NCBI GenBank assembly: GCA_021808185.1
Contig: JAKBCB010000155.1
Coordinates: forward strand, 1 to 8,186
Direction of reading: 5' to 3'
Source: Pseudomonadota bacterium
GTDB taxonomy: Bacteria > Pseudomonadota > Alphaproteobacteria > Acetobacterales > Acetobacteraceae
DNA: 8,186 bases
Positions within the stretch are counted from its first letter, which is position 1, and every line of letters begins with the position of its first letter. The notes beneath the pieces were generated by a model. It was not told the origin of the DNA. It searched no databases and saw only the letters and a list, made by a program, of their open reading frames with translations. A program made the translations under genes and the position numbers. Shown piece after piece: positions 1 through 6,189 of this stretch.

Positions 1-392
1 TGTCGATGGTCGATATCCGCGACATTGCCGCCGCCGCCACGGCCGAGCTGCTGCGGCGCGAGCAGGCACCGGGGCCGCGGCCCCACGACGCCTATGATCT
101 CGTCGGACCCGACAGCTTGACCGGGGAGGCCATCGCGGCGATCTGGAGCGAGGTGCTCGGTCGGACCGTCCGCTACGGCGGCGACGATCTCGTGGTCATG
201 GAGCAGCGGATGAAGGCCGTATTGCCCGGCTGGCACGCGCTGGACCTGCGCCTGATGTTCCAGCGTTACCAAAGCGACGGCGCGGCGGCCGATCGCGACG
301 GCGTCGAACGGCTCACCGCCCTGCTCGGCCGTGCGCCGCGATCGTACCGCGACTTCGCCCGCGACGCCGCCGCCCAATGGGCCAGGGGCTGA
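1..392 (+). CDS. NmrA-like / NAD(P)-binding Rossmann-family protein, C-terminal part (5' end outside window)
   Basis: The frame is open from the left edge (first full codon at base 3) and ends with TGA at 390-392, leaving about 129 residues. The segment SMVDIRDIAAAATAEL, followed by YDLVGPDSLTGEAIAAIWSEVLGRTVRY, is the usual C-terminal half of NmrA-like atypical short-chain dehydrogenases: a 'v-DvRDiA' strand/helix, then 'y-l-GPe-lt--eia---s--lGr-v-Y'. The Rossmann nucleotide-binding motif (GxxGxxG) would lie upstream of the window and cannot be checked. Members of this family are NAD(P)H-sensing regulators or reductases acting on small carbonyl substrates; the substrate here is unknown. The ATG at base 6 lies inside the conserved domain, so it is very unlikely to be the true start. 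A possible hairpin and then a small unknown gene follow 84 bp downstream. Confidence 0.75.
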   Translation, partial: SMVDIRDIAAAATAELLRREQAPGPRPHDAYDLVGPDSLTGEAIAAIWSEVLGRTVRYGGDDLVVMEQRMKAVLPGWHALDLRLMFQRYQSDGAAADRDGVERLTALLGRAPRSYRDFARDAAAQWARG

Positions 393-408
393 TCGGCGCG
401 GTCGTCTC

Positions 409-431
409 CGGCCGGCTCGTCGCCCCGGCCG
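409..431 (+). terminator. possible stem-loop after the NmrA-like gene
   Basis: CGGCCGG at 409-415 can pair with CCGGCCG at 425-431 across a 9-base loop, starting 17 bases after the stop of the upstream gene. No T-run follows, so this is not a textbook intrinsic terminator. It could be a weak terminator, an mRNA 3'-end stabiliser, or chance in GC-rich DNA. Confidence 0.3.
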
Positions 432-461
432 CCAATACCCGCCCGGAAACGCCTGCAAACC

Positions 462-469
462 AAAGGAAG
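462..469 (+). promoter_or_regulatory. ribosome binding site for the small gene at 477
   Basis: A purine-rich AAAGGAAG lies 7 bases before the ATG at 477. It supports that start codon and shows the small downstream ORF is translated on its own. Confidence 0.65.
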
Positions 470-476
470 CCTGATC

Positions 477-860
477 ATGACACGTGTGTTGTTCGTTGGG
501 CAGAAGCCGGAAACCGTCGATTTCTCCGATCCGTCCCTGCCGCCGGGGTTCAACGCCGACAAGATCAACGCGGGCATCGACATCGCCGCGGCGACGATGA
601 CCGAACGCGGCTGGGACGCCGACCTCTGCATGATCGCCCCGGACGATACCGGCATCGCGATGCTGGCGGCGCAACTGGCCAGGACAGCCTATGACTGCGT
701 CGTGGTCGGCGGCGGCCTGCGCCTTCCTCCCAGGAGCCTGCGGTTCTTCGAGCGGGTCGTGAACGCCGTCCACCAGGGCGCCCCGAGGGCGGCGATCGCG
801 TTCAACACCCGCCCCGAGGATACGGCGGAGGCTGCGGCGCGGTGGATCGGTGCGGATTGA
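477..860 (+). CDS. conserved small protein of unknown function (127 aa)
   Basis: Encodes 127 residues from an ATG with a good Shine-Dalgarno sequence to TGA at 858-860. I do not recognise a named family. The chain opens with a hydrophobic strand (MTRVLFVGQKPETVDF), has a predicted helix with a strand at about residues 30-55 (NAGIDIAAATMTERGWDADLCMI), then YDCVVVGGGLRLPP at 72-85, and ends with a strand AAIAFNTRPEDTAEAAARW at 105-123. This alternation of strands and helices, with a glycine turn after VVVGG, suggests a small single-domain alpha/beta (flavodoxin- or Rossmann-like) fold. There is no signal peptide or membrane segment, so it is probably cytoplasmic. I have an impression of having seen similar proteins in other proteobacteria, but cannot verify this here. 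It lies downstream of the NmrA-like gene on the same strand and converges on cobT. Confidence 0.8.
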   Translation: MTRVLFVGQKPETVDFSDPSLPPGFNADKINAGIDIAAATMTERGWDADLCMIAPDDTGIAMLAAQLARTAYDCVVVGGGLRLPPRSLRFFERVVNAVHQGAPRAAIAFNTRPEDTAEAAARWIGAD

Positions 861-862
861 CG

Positions 863-894
863 GCGAGGCGGGCGGCCGGTTTCTGAACCCTCGC
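863..894. terminator. possible bidirectional hairpin between convergent genes
   Basis: GCGAGG at 863-868 can pair with CCTCGC at 889-894, and a small GGTT/AACC stem (878-881 with 886-889) lies inside. The position just after the stop at 860, and just beyond the convergent cobT stop at 913, fits a terminator shared by both genes. There is no T-tract on either strand, so confidence is low. Confidence 0.3.
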
Positions 895-912
895 GCATTG
901 CCTCACATGCGC

Positions 913-2784
913 TCAGGCGACCAGCGGCGCCCGCTCCGCCGCCGCGCGCGCCCAGGCCAGCGCCGCGTCCTCGTCGAACAGTTCGGTCAGCTTCTTCATC
1001 ATCGTGCCGCCGAGTTCCTCGGCGTCCACGATGGTGACGGCGCGGCGGTAGTAGCGCGTCACGTCGTGGCCGATGCCGATGGCGATGAGTTCGACGAAGT
1101 CGCGCGACTCGATGTCGCGGATCACTTCCCGAAGATGGCGCTCCAGGTAATTGCCAGGATTGACCGACAGCGTGCTGTCATCGACCGGCGCGCCATCGCT
1201 GATCACCATCAGGATGCGGCGGTGCTCCGCCCGCGCCAGCAGGCGGCGATAGGCCCACAGCAGCGCCTCCCCGTCGATGTTCTCCTTCAGCAGGCCTTCG
1301 CGCAGCATCAGGCCGAGATTCTTGCGTGCCCGCCGCCACGGCGCGTCCGCCGCCTTGTAGATGATGTGGCGCAGATCGTTCAGCCGGCCGGGGTTGCGCG
1401 GCTTGCCCTCGGCCACCCAGCGCTCGCGCGACTGGCCGCCCTTCCAGGCGCGGGTGGTGAAGCCCAGGACCTCCACCTTGACCGCGCAGCGTTCCAGCGT
1501 GCGCGCCAGGATGTCGCCGCACATGGCCGCGACGGTGATCGGCCGGCCGCGCATGGAGCCGGAATTGTCGATCAGCAGCGTCACCACGGTGTCGCGGAAT
1601 TCGGTGTCGCGCTCGCGCTTGTAGGACAGCGCGAGGAGCGGGTTGACCACCACCCGGGCCAGCCGGCCGGCATCCAGCAGCCCTTCCTCCAGGTCGAAAT
1701 CCCAGGCGCGCTGCTGCTGCGCCAGCAGGCGGCGTTGCAGGCGGTTGGCCAGCTTGGCGACCACCCCCTGCAGATGCTGCAACTGCTGGTCGAGCTGCTG
1801 GCGCAGCCGCGTCAGCTCATCCGGATCGACCAGGTCCTCGGCGCCGATCTCCTCGTCGAAGGCGCGGGTGAAGGCGCGATAGGCGGCCTCGTTGTCCGCG
1901 GCCGGACGGTCGCGGCGGGGCTGCGGGCCGCTCGGCTTGTCCTCCCCCTGCGCGGTCGCGGCCTCGTCCTCGGCGTCCTCGCTGTCGTCCTCCTCGGCGG
2001 CGTCGCCCTGCATCTCCTCCGGCTCGGCGCCGAGCGTGCTCTCGCTCTCGCTCTGGCTGTCGCCCTCGCTGTCCTGGCTCGCGTCCTGCGGGCCGGACTG
2101 CTCGGCGCCGGCCTCCGCCTCGTCCCCTTGCTCCGGTTCGGCCTCGGCCTCGGCGAGGTCGAGGGCGGCGAGCAGCTTGCGGGCGGCGCGGGCGAACGCC
2201 GCCTGCTCGTCCTGGGTGCGCGCCATCTCGTCCAGCGCCCGCTCGGCGGCCGGGCCGAGCGTGTCGCGCCACTGCTCCAGCGCGCGGCCGGCCGCCTCCG
2301 GGCTGTGCTCCCCGGACATGCGCTCGCGCGCCAGCAGCGACAGCGCGGCGGCGACCGGCAACTGCTCCCGCTTCGTCATGCGGTCGTAGCCCTCGGCCTC
2401 GCACGTCTCGGCCAGATGGGCGCGCAGATTGGCGGCCACGCCCGCCATGTGGCGGGCGCCGACCACCTCGACGCGCGCCTGTTCCAGCGCGTCATAGGCG
2501 TCGCGGGCGTCGCGCTGGGCGGGCATGCGGGCGGCGTGGACGGCATCGTCGTGGTGGCGCACCCGCAGCGCGAGACTGTCGGCGACCCCGCGCAGCCGCG
2601 CCATCTCGGCCGCCGGCAGGGCGCGCGTCGGCAGCGGCAGCCGCGCCCGCTTGCCGGCCAGCCCCGAGGGGCCGGGCTGGAAAGCCACCTGCACCTCGTT
2701 GCTCTGCGCGATCGCCCGCAGCGTGCCGGCGGTGGCGCGCTTGAAGTCCTCGGCGCGGGGGTTGTCCTTGGCGGTCGCTGCCAT
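913..2784 (-). CDS. cobT: cobaltochelatase subunit CobT (vWA-domain subunit)
   Basis: A 623-residue protein, the normal size for CobT. With CobS it forms the AAA+ motor complex that works with CobN to insert Co2+ into hydrogenobyrinic acid a,c-diamide in the aerobic vitamin B12 pathway (cytoplasmic, ATP-dependent). The N-terminal CobT domain covers about residues 10-205 (FKRATAGTLRAIAQ, GLAGKRARLPLP). A highly acidic, Ser/Glu/Asp-rich linker covers about 207-283. A glutamine-rich helical stretch lies at 325-358. The C-terminal von Willebrand A domain runs from about 395 to 605, with the metal-binding MIDAS motif DNSGS at 406-410 and the later ISDGAP at 528-533. The FDLEEGLLD and DTEFRDTVVTLLIDNSGSM segments are typical of CobT. 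The start lies 6 bp after the cobS stop. No clear ribosome site sits before it, so translation may be coupled to cobS. CobN is not in this window. Confidence 0.96.
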   Translation of the reverse strand: MAATAKDNPRAEDFKRATAGTLRAIAQSNEVQVAFQPGPSGLAGKRARLPLPTRALPAAEMARLRGVADSLALRVRHHDDAVHAARMPAQRDARDAYDALEQARVEVVGARHMAGVAANLRAHLAETCEAEGYDRMTKREQLPVAAALSLLARERMSGEHSPEAAGRALEQWRDTLGPAAERALDEMARTQDEQAAFARAARKLLAALDLAEAEAEPEQGDEAEAGAEQSGPQDASQDSEGDSQSESESTLGAEPEEMQGDAAEEDDSEDAEDEAATAQGEDKPSGPQPRRDRPAADNEAAYRAFTRAFDEEIGAEDLVDPDELTRLRQQLDQQLQHLQGVVAKLANRLQRRLLAQQQRAWDFDLEEGLLDAGRLARVVVNPLLALSYKRERDTEFRDTVVTLLIDNSGSMRGRPITVAAMCGDILARTLERCAVKVEVLGFTTRAWKGGQSRERWVAEGKPRNPGRLNDLRHIIYKAADAPWRRARKNLGLMLREGLLKENIDGEALLWAYRRLLARAEHRRILMVISDGAPVDDSTLSVNPGNYLERHLREVIRDIESRDFVELIAIGIGHDVTRYYRRAVTIVDAEELGGTMMKKLTELFDEDAALAWARAAAERAPLVA

Positions 2785-2790
2785 GGCGGT

Positions 2791-3807
2791 CTACGCGATC
2801 TTCCGCGCCAGCGCCCCGGTCGGGATCTCCTCGTTGAAGCAGCGCTGGTAATATTCCGCCACCGTGCTGCGTTCCGCCTCGTCGCATTTGTTCAGGAAGG
2901 TCAGCCGGAACGCGAAGCCGACATCGCCGAAGATGCGCGTGTTCTCCGCCCAGGTGATGACGGTGCGCGGTGACATCACGGTGGAGATGTCGCCGTTGAT
3001 GAAGCCGGCGCGCGTCAGGTCGGCCAGCGCCACCATGCTCTCGACCCGCTTCTTCATCGCCTTGTCGCCGGCATCGATGCCGAGCTTGGCCAGCACGATC
3101 TCGGTTTCCTGCGCGTGCGGCAGGTAGTTCAGGGTGGCGACGATGTTCCAGCGGTCCATCTGGCCCTGGTTGATCTGCTGCGTGCCGTGATAGAGCCCGG
3201 TGGTGTCGCCCAGCCCGACCGTGTTCGCAGTCGAGAACAGGCGGAATGCCGGATGCGGCCGGATCACCCGGTTCTGGTCGAGCAGCGTCAGCTTGCCCTC
3301 AACCTCCAGCACGCGCTGGATCACGAACATCACGTCCGGCCGGCCGGCATCATACTCGTCGAACACCAGCGCGCAGGGATGTTGCAGCGCCCAGGGCAGC
3401 AGGCCCTCGCGGAATTCCGTCACCTGCTTGCCGTCCTTCAGCACGATCGCATCCTTGCCGATCAGGTCGATGCGGCTGATGTGGCTGTCGAGGTTGACGC
3501 GGATGCACGGCCAGTTGAGGCGCGCCGCCACCTGCTCGATATGCGTCGATTTGCCGGTGCCGTGATAGCCCTGGATCATGACGCGGCGGTTGAACGCGAA
3601 GCCGGCGAGGATGGCGAGCGTGGTCTCCCGGTCGAAGCGGTAGGCCGGGTCGATGTCGGGGACGTGCTCGGTGCGCTCGGAAAAGGCCGGCACCTCCATG
3701 TCGCTCTCCACGCCGAATGCCTCGCGCGCCACGACGGTGGTATCCGGCAGGCTGATCGCGGAGGTGGGCAGGGCGCGGCTGTCGGGCACGGCGGCAAGCT
3801 TGTTCAT
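2791..3807 (-). CDS. cobS: cobaltochelatase subunit CobS (AAA+ ATPase)
   Basis: A 338-residue AAA+ ATPase of the MoxR/CobS group, the ATP-hydrolysing partner of CobT in aerobic cobaltochelatase. The N-terminal CobS segment (FGVESDMEVPAFSERTEHVP, residues 31-50) precedes the ATPase core. Walker A is GYHGTGKST at 80-88, Walker B is ALVFDEYD at 146-153, and the sensor-1 region is STANTVGLGDTTGLYHG at 192-208. Long family-typical stretches such as NLDSHISRIDLIGKDAI, NQGQMDRWN and STVMSPRTVITWAEN are intact, so all key residues appear present. I place the start at 3807 (MNKLAAVPDS), with an AGGA 10 bases upstream. An in-frame ATG at 3852 would add 15 residues (MRRNLPPDEPQDRWP) unlike the family. 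The gene lies 96 bp after the J-protein stop and is followed almost directly by cobT. Confidence 0.97.
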   Translation of the reverse strand: MNKLAAVPDSRALPTSAISLPDTTVVAREAFGVESDMEVPAFSERTEHVPDIDPAYRFDRETTLAILAGFAFNRRVMIQGYHGTGKSTHIEQVAARLNWPCIRVNLDSHISRIDLIGKDAIVLKDGKQVTEFREGLLPWALQHPCALVFDEYDAGRPDVMFVIQRVLEVEGKLTLLDQNRVIRPHPAFRLFSTANTVGLGDTTGLYHGTQQINQGQMDRWNIVATLNYLPHAQETEIVLAKLGIDAGDKAMKKRVESMVALADLTRAGFINGDISTVMSPRTVITWAENTRIFGDVGFAFRLTFLNKCDEAERSTVAEYYQRCFNEEIPTGALARKIA

Positions 3808-3903
3808 CGGCCAGCGGTCCTGTGGTTCGTCGGGCGGCAGATTACGCCGCAACGGGGTGTCTGGGTAGGCAAGGCGGTGCAGCGCAGGTCGGCGGCATCG
3901 CGG

Positions 3904-4497
3904 TCAGCCGGTCGCCGCCAGCGGCGCCGCCTGGGCGAGCCGGCCGCGCAGCGTGGCATAGGCGAGATTGATGGTCTTCAGCCGTTCTTCGGCGGCGCGG
4001 TCGCCGTTATTGGCGTCGGGGTGATGCAGCTTTGCCAGTTCTTTGTAGCGCGACTTGAGGTCCGCGAGCGTCAGCGGCCAGCCGAGGCCGAGCGTCGCCA
4101 GCGGCTCGCGCAGGTCGGCCGGGGTTTCCGCCGCCGCCCGCCGCTCCCGCTCGGCCCGGCGGAAGCCGGCGTTCAGCACGTGCAGCGGGTCGCGCCGGAT
4201 CGCCTCGTCCAGCCGCGCGCCGAGATGGCCGAGCGGCCAGGTCGGCCGCTGCCAGTGCGTGTCGGCCCGCATCTCCGCCTCGATCTGCGCCGGGGACATG
4301 CCCTTGTAGAAATCCCAGGCGGCATTGTAGGCGCGCACGTGCTCCAGGCAGAACCACCAGTATTCGCGAAGCGAAGTGCGCGATCGCGGCGCCCGGTATT
4401 CGCCGTGGGCGCCGCAGCCGGGCATGTCGCACGGCCGGCCCGGCGCGTCCGGGTCCGGCGCGTAGGCCCGGGGGCGCGGCGGAGTGCGTCGGGTCAT
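3904..4497 (-). CDS. J-domain (DnaJ-like) protein with C-terminal J domain
   Basis: A 197-residue protein with its J domain at the C-terminus, about residues 134-190 (LATLGLGWPLTLADLKSRYKELAKLHHPDANNGD). The HPD tripeptide at 159-161, needed to stimulate DnaK ATPase, is intact. The G/F-rich and zinc-finger regions of full DnaJ are absent. The N-terminal half instead has CDMPGCGAHGEYRAP and WFCLEHV (C23, C29, C50, H53), which could bind a metal. It is therefore a specialised co-chaperone that presumably delivers an unknown client to DnaK. I chose the ATG at 4497 (MTRRTPPRPRAYAPDP): the upstream extension to 4596 is Arg/Cys-rich noise that runs into bolA. No Shine-Dalgarno precedes 4497, and a candidate -10 ends 7 bases upstream, so the mRNA may be leaderless. 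Similar proteins beside cobS and bolA are common in alphaproteobacteria. Confidence 0.9.
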   Translation of the reverse strand: MTRRTPPRPRAYAPDPDAPGRPCDMPGCGAHGEYRAPRSRTSLREYWWFCLEHVRAYNAAWDFYKGMSPAQIEAEMRADTHWQRPTWPLGHLGARLDEAIRRDPLHVLNAGFRRAERERRAAAETPADLREPLATLGLGWPLTLADLKSRYKELAKLHHPDANNGDRAAEERLKTINLAYATLRGRLAQAAPLAATG

Positions 4498-4565
4498 TCT
4501 GGCCGATATGTGCGGCGGCCGGCGGCATTTGCAAAGGGGGAAAAGACGGCGGCATATCCCGCCGC
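4498..4565. promoter_or_regulatory. symmetric divergent promoter region between the J-protein gene and bolA
   Basis: The 68-bp spacer has two-fold symmetry around its exact midpoint. A self-complementary TTGCAA at 4529-4534 sits at the centre. CATATC lies 18 bp away on the + strand (4553-4558) and also 18 bp away on the - strand (4510-4505). Each CATATC ends 7 bases before the ATG of the gene it faces (4566 and 4497). Read as -35/-10 pairs, TTGCAA matches 4 of 6 positions of TTGACA and CATATC 3 of 6 of TATAAT, with an 18-bp spacer on both sides. The predicted transcription starts fall on or next to both start codons. A regulator-binding dyad is an alternative reading. Confidence 0.5.
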
Positions 4566-4871
4566 ATGACCGACCGCGCCGACCGCATCGCCGCACTGCT
4601 GACCGACCGCTTCGCCCCGCTGCGCATGGCTGTGCAGGACGACAGCGCCCGCCATGCCGGCCATGCCGGGGCGGCCCCCGGCGGGCAGACGCATTACAGC
4701 GTGCTGGTCGTGTCGGCGGGATTCACCGGACTGTCGCGGGTCGCCCGCTCCCGCGCCGTGCACGCGGCGCTGGCGGCGGAGTTCGCCGGCGGGCTGCACG
4801 CCCTGGCGCTGACCCTGCGCACGCCGGCGGAGGATGCTCAGTCGGCGGCGACCCGGTCCGGCCCGGTATAG
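4566..4871 (+). CDS. bolA: BolA family protein
   Basis: A 101-residue protein, the normal BolA size. BolA proteins have a KH-like fold and partner with monothiol glutaredoxins to bind a [2Fe-2S] cluster, acting in iron-sulfur trafficking and, in some bacteria, transcription. The core HYSVLVVSAGFTGLSRVARSRAVHAALAAEF (residues 43-73) and HALALTLRTPAE with the conserved His78 match the family. The loop SARHAGHAGA (His30, His33) resembles the metal-ligand loop of BolA1-type members. The tail (DAQSAATRSGPV) is a little longer than usual, and its last 34 bp overlap the opposing DUF2889 gene. There is no Shine-Dalgarno directly before 4566; the nearest purine-rich tract ends about 20 bases upstream. 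The next in-frame ATG, at 4626, would remove the conserved first helix, so 4566 is preferred. Confidence 0.93.
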   Translation: MTDRADRIAALLTDRFAPLRMAVQDDSARHAGHAGAAPGGQTHYSVLVVSAGFTGLSRVARSRAVHAALAAEFAGGLHALALTLRTPAEDAQSAATRSGPV

Positions 4872-5395
4872 AGCTGCGGCCAGCGCCGGCGCACCACCGG
4901 GCCGTCGGCGGCATAGGCGTGGCAGGAATCGATCATGCGCGCGGCGATCGCGGCATCGTTCGGCGGGCGGCTGCGCTGGCCGAACAAGGTCTGGTGGGCG
5001 ACCGTGCCCAGTTGCTGCACCAGTTCGCGGATATGGGTGCAGCCGGCGGGGCCGCCCAGCCGCACCATCGCCTCCCGCACGAAGCCGGGGCGGACGGTCA
5101 GGCCGACCAGCCCGGCGAAGCTGGCGGCGCCGCCGCCGCAGGCCAGGTACGGCCCGGCCTCCGTCGCCGCCTCGGCGGCGTGGATCAGCAGGCCTTCATC
5201 GACGGTGATGCGCAGGCGCATGTGGTGCAGCGGCGCGTCCGGCCCGGCGGTGCGGCCCTCCACATTGATCTCGTAGCATTTGCAGTCGGTGATCTCGGCC
5301 TCGATGTCGAACAGCCCGTCCGCCCGGCGGTAGCCGTCGAGCGTGATGCGGCGCCGGTGCAGTGGCGTGCGCGGGACGGGGTCGCTGATCGGCAT
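4838..5395 (-). CDS. DUF2889 domain-containing protein
   Basis: A 185-residue protein covering a single DUF2889 domain, whose function is unknown. Recognisable family features are HRRRITLDGYRRADGLFDIEAEITD (13-37), HHMRLRITVDE (57-67), the glycine-rich end of the core VRLGGPAGCTHIRELVQQL (111-129), and the closing SCHAYAADGPVVRRRWP (157-173). The conserved GCTH block and Cys/His residues make an enzyme or metal-binding role possible, but this is unproven. No signal peptide or membrane segment is visible, so it is probably cytoplasmic. The start at 5395 is supported by AAAGGCGG just upstream, which overlaps the stop codon of the preceding gene, indicating translational coupling. It is the last gene of a four-gene run. 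Confidence 0.9.
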   Translation of the reverse strand: MPISDPVPRTPLHRRRITLDGYRRADGLFDIEAEITDCKCYEINVEGRTAGPDAPLHHMRLRITVDEGLLIHAAEAATEAGPYLACGGGAASFAGLVGLTVRPGFVREAMVRLGGPAGCTHIRELVQQLGTVAHQTLFGQRSRPPNDAAIAARMIDSCHAYAADGPVVRRRWPQLYTGPDRVAAD

Positions 5396-5401
5396 GCTGG
5401 T

Positions 5402-5409
5402 CCGCCTTT
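5402..5409 (-). promoter_or_regulatory. ribosome binding site for the DUF2889 gene
   Basis: On the minus strand AAAGGCGG lies 6 bases before the ATG at 5395, and its first base is part of the upstream gene's TGA stop (5411-5409). The layout suggests coupled translation. Confidence 0.6.
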
Positions 5410-6179
5410 CACTCCGCCGGTTCGCCGGCGACCGGCTCGCCGCCCAGATCGCGCATCAGCGCCGTGACCTCGGCGATGGCGCGCTCGGCCGCCGCCGCGT
5501 CGGTGCCCTTGGCGACGATCGCGACGCCGTTGCCGTGGGTGCGGTAATACGGGTAGCTGCCGAGGTCGAGCGCCGGATAGCGCGCCTGGATCGCCGCCAG
5601 CCCCTCGGCGATCCGCCCCTCCGGCACGCCGCGGGTGTGCACGGCGCGGGAGATCACCGGTCGTCCGCGCCCGAGATGCGGCGCGAGGCTTTCGAACTGC
5701 GCCTGCATAACCCGCGGCACCCCGGCCATCACATGGACATTGCCGATCGAGAAGCCGGGCGCAATCGAGATCGTGGTCTCGATCAGCCGCGCGCCGCGCG
5801 GCATCGTTGCCATGCGCTGGCGGGCGGCATTGAACTCGCCGGGCTGATAGGCGGCGGCCATCTTGGCCCAGGCTTCCGCATGCGGTTCCCACGGCACGCC
5901 GAAGGCGGCGGCGATGCATTCGCTGGTGATGTCGTCATGCGTCGGGCCGATGCCGCCGGTGGTGAACACGTGGTCGAACGCCGCCCGCACCTCGTTGACG
6001 GTGCGCACGATCACGTCCGGCACGTCGGGGATCACCCGCGCCTCGCGCAGCGGGATGCCCAGCGCGCCCAGCCGCACCGCGAGGTGGCGCAGATTGGCGT
6101 CCTGGGTGCGGCCGGACAGCACCTCGTTGCCGATCACGATCAGGCAGGCGGTGGGGTTGGCGGGCTCGGGCTCGGACAT
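5409..6179 (-). CDS. CinA N-terminal / molybdopterin-binding (MoCF) domain protein
   Basis: A 256-residue protein with a MoaB/MogA-like MoCF_biosynth domain at about residues 11-178. Characteristic motifs are LIVIGNEVLSGRTQDAN (13-29), FTTGGIGPTHDDIT (72-85) and NVHVMAGVPRVMQAQFE (147-163). It is the short form of the 'competence/damage-inducible protein A' family: it lacks the C-terminal nicotinamide-nucleotide amidohydrolase domain found in full CinA. In larger relatives the domain is linked to ADP-ribose or other nucleotide hydrolysis; the exact reaction here is not settled. About 75 residues follow the domain (LGSYPYYRTHGNGVAIVAKG), as in related short proteins. The start at 6179 has a very strong AGGAGGGG site. 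The same reading frame stays open upstream to 7070, but that part is out-of-frame shadow of the neighbouring gene. Confidence 0.92.
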   Translation of the reverse strand: MSEPEPANPTACLIVIGNEVLSGRTQDANLRHLAVRLGALGIPLREARVIPDVPDVIVRTVNEVRAAFDHVFTTGGIGPTHDDITSECIAAAFGVPWEPHAEAWAKMAAAYQPGEFNAARQRMATMPRGARLIETTISIAPGFSIGNVHVMAGVPRVMQAQFESLAPHLGRGRPVISRAVHTRGVPEGRIAEGLAAIQARYPALDLGSYPYYRTHGNGVAIVAKGTDAAAAERAIAEVTALMRDLGGEPVAGEPAE

Positions 6180-6181
6180 CT

Positions 6182-6189
6182 CCCCTCCT
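6182..6189 (-). promoter_or_regulatory. strong ribosome binding site overlapping an upstream stop codon
   Basis: Minus-strand AGGAGGGG starts inside the TAG stop (6190-6188) of the GNAT-Nudix gene and lies two bases before the ATG at 6179. It fixes the start of the CinA-like gene and suggests the two genes are translated from one message. The full complementary core with short spacing is the best ribosome site in the window. Confidence 0.8.

Noticed and set aside
850..2973. A 707-codon open frame on the plus strand, antisense to cobT
   Set aside because: It lies almost wholly opposite a confident cobT, has a repetitive Arg/Leu/Ala/Gly-rich composition with no motif, and has no ribosome site. 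Long open antisense frames are expected in GC-rich DNA.
3808..3903. Possible cobalamin riboswitch or separate promoter before cobS
   Set aside because: The spacer is too short for a full cobalamin riboswitch and I see no B12-box-like sequence. The only structure is a 5-bp stem (3834-3838 with 3846-3850), and no convincing -35/-10 pair is visible.
3115..4569. A 484-codon open frame on the plus strand, antisense to cobS and the J-protein gene
   Set aside because: It covers two well-supported genes on the other strand, shows no domain, and has shadow-type Arg/Val/Gly-rich composition.
4498..4596. N-terminal extension of the J-domain protein into bolA
   Set aside because: The extra 33 residues are Arg/Cys-rich and would overlap the start of bolA; the ATG at 4497 begins a sequence better fitting the family.
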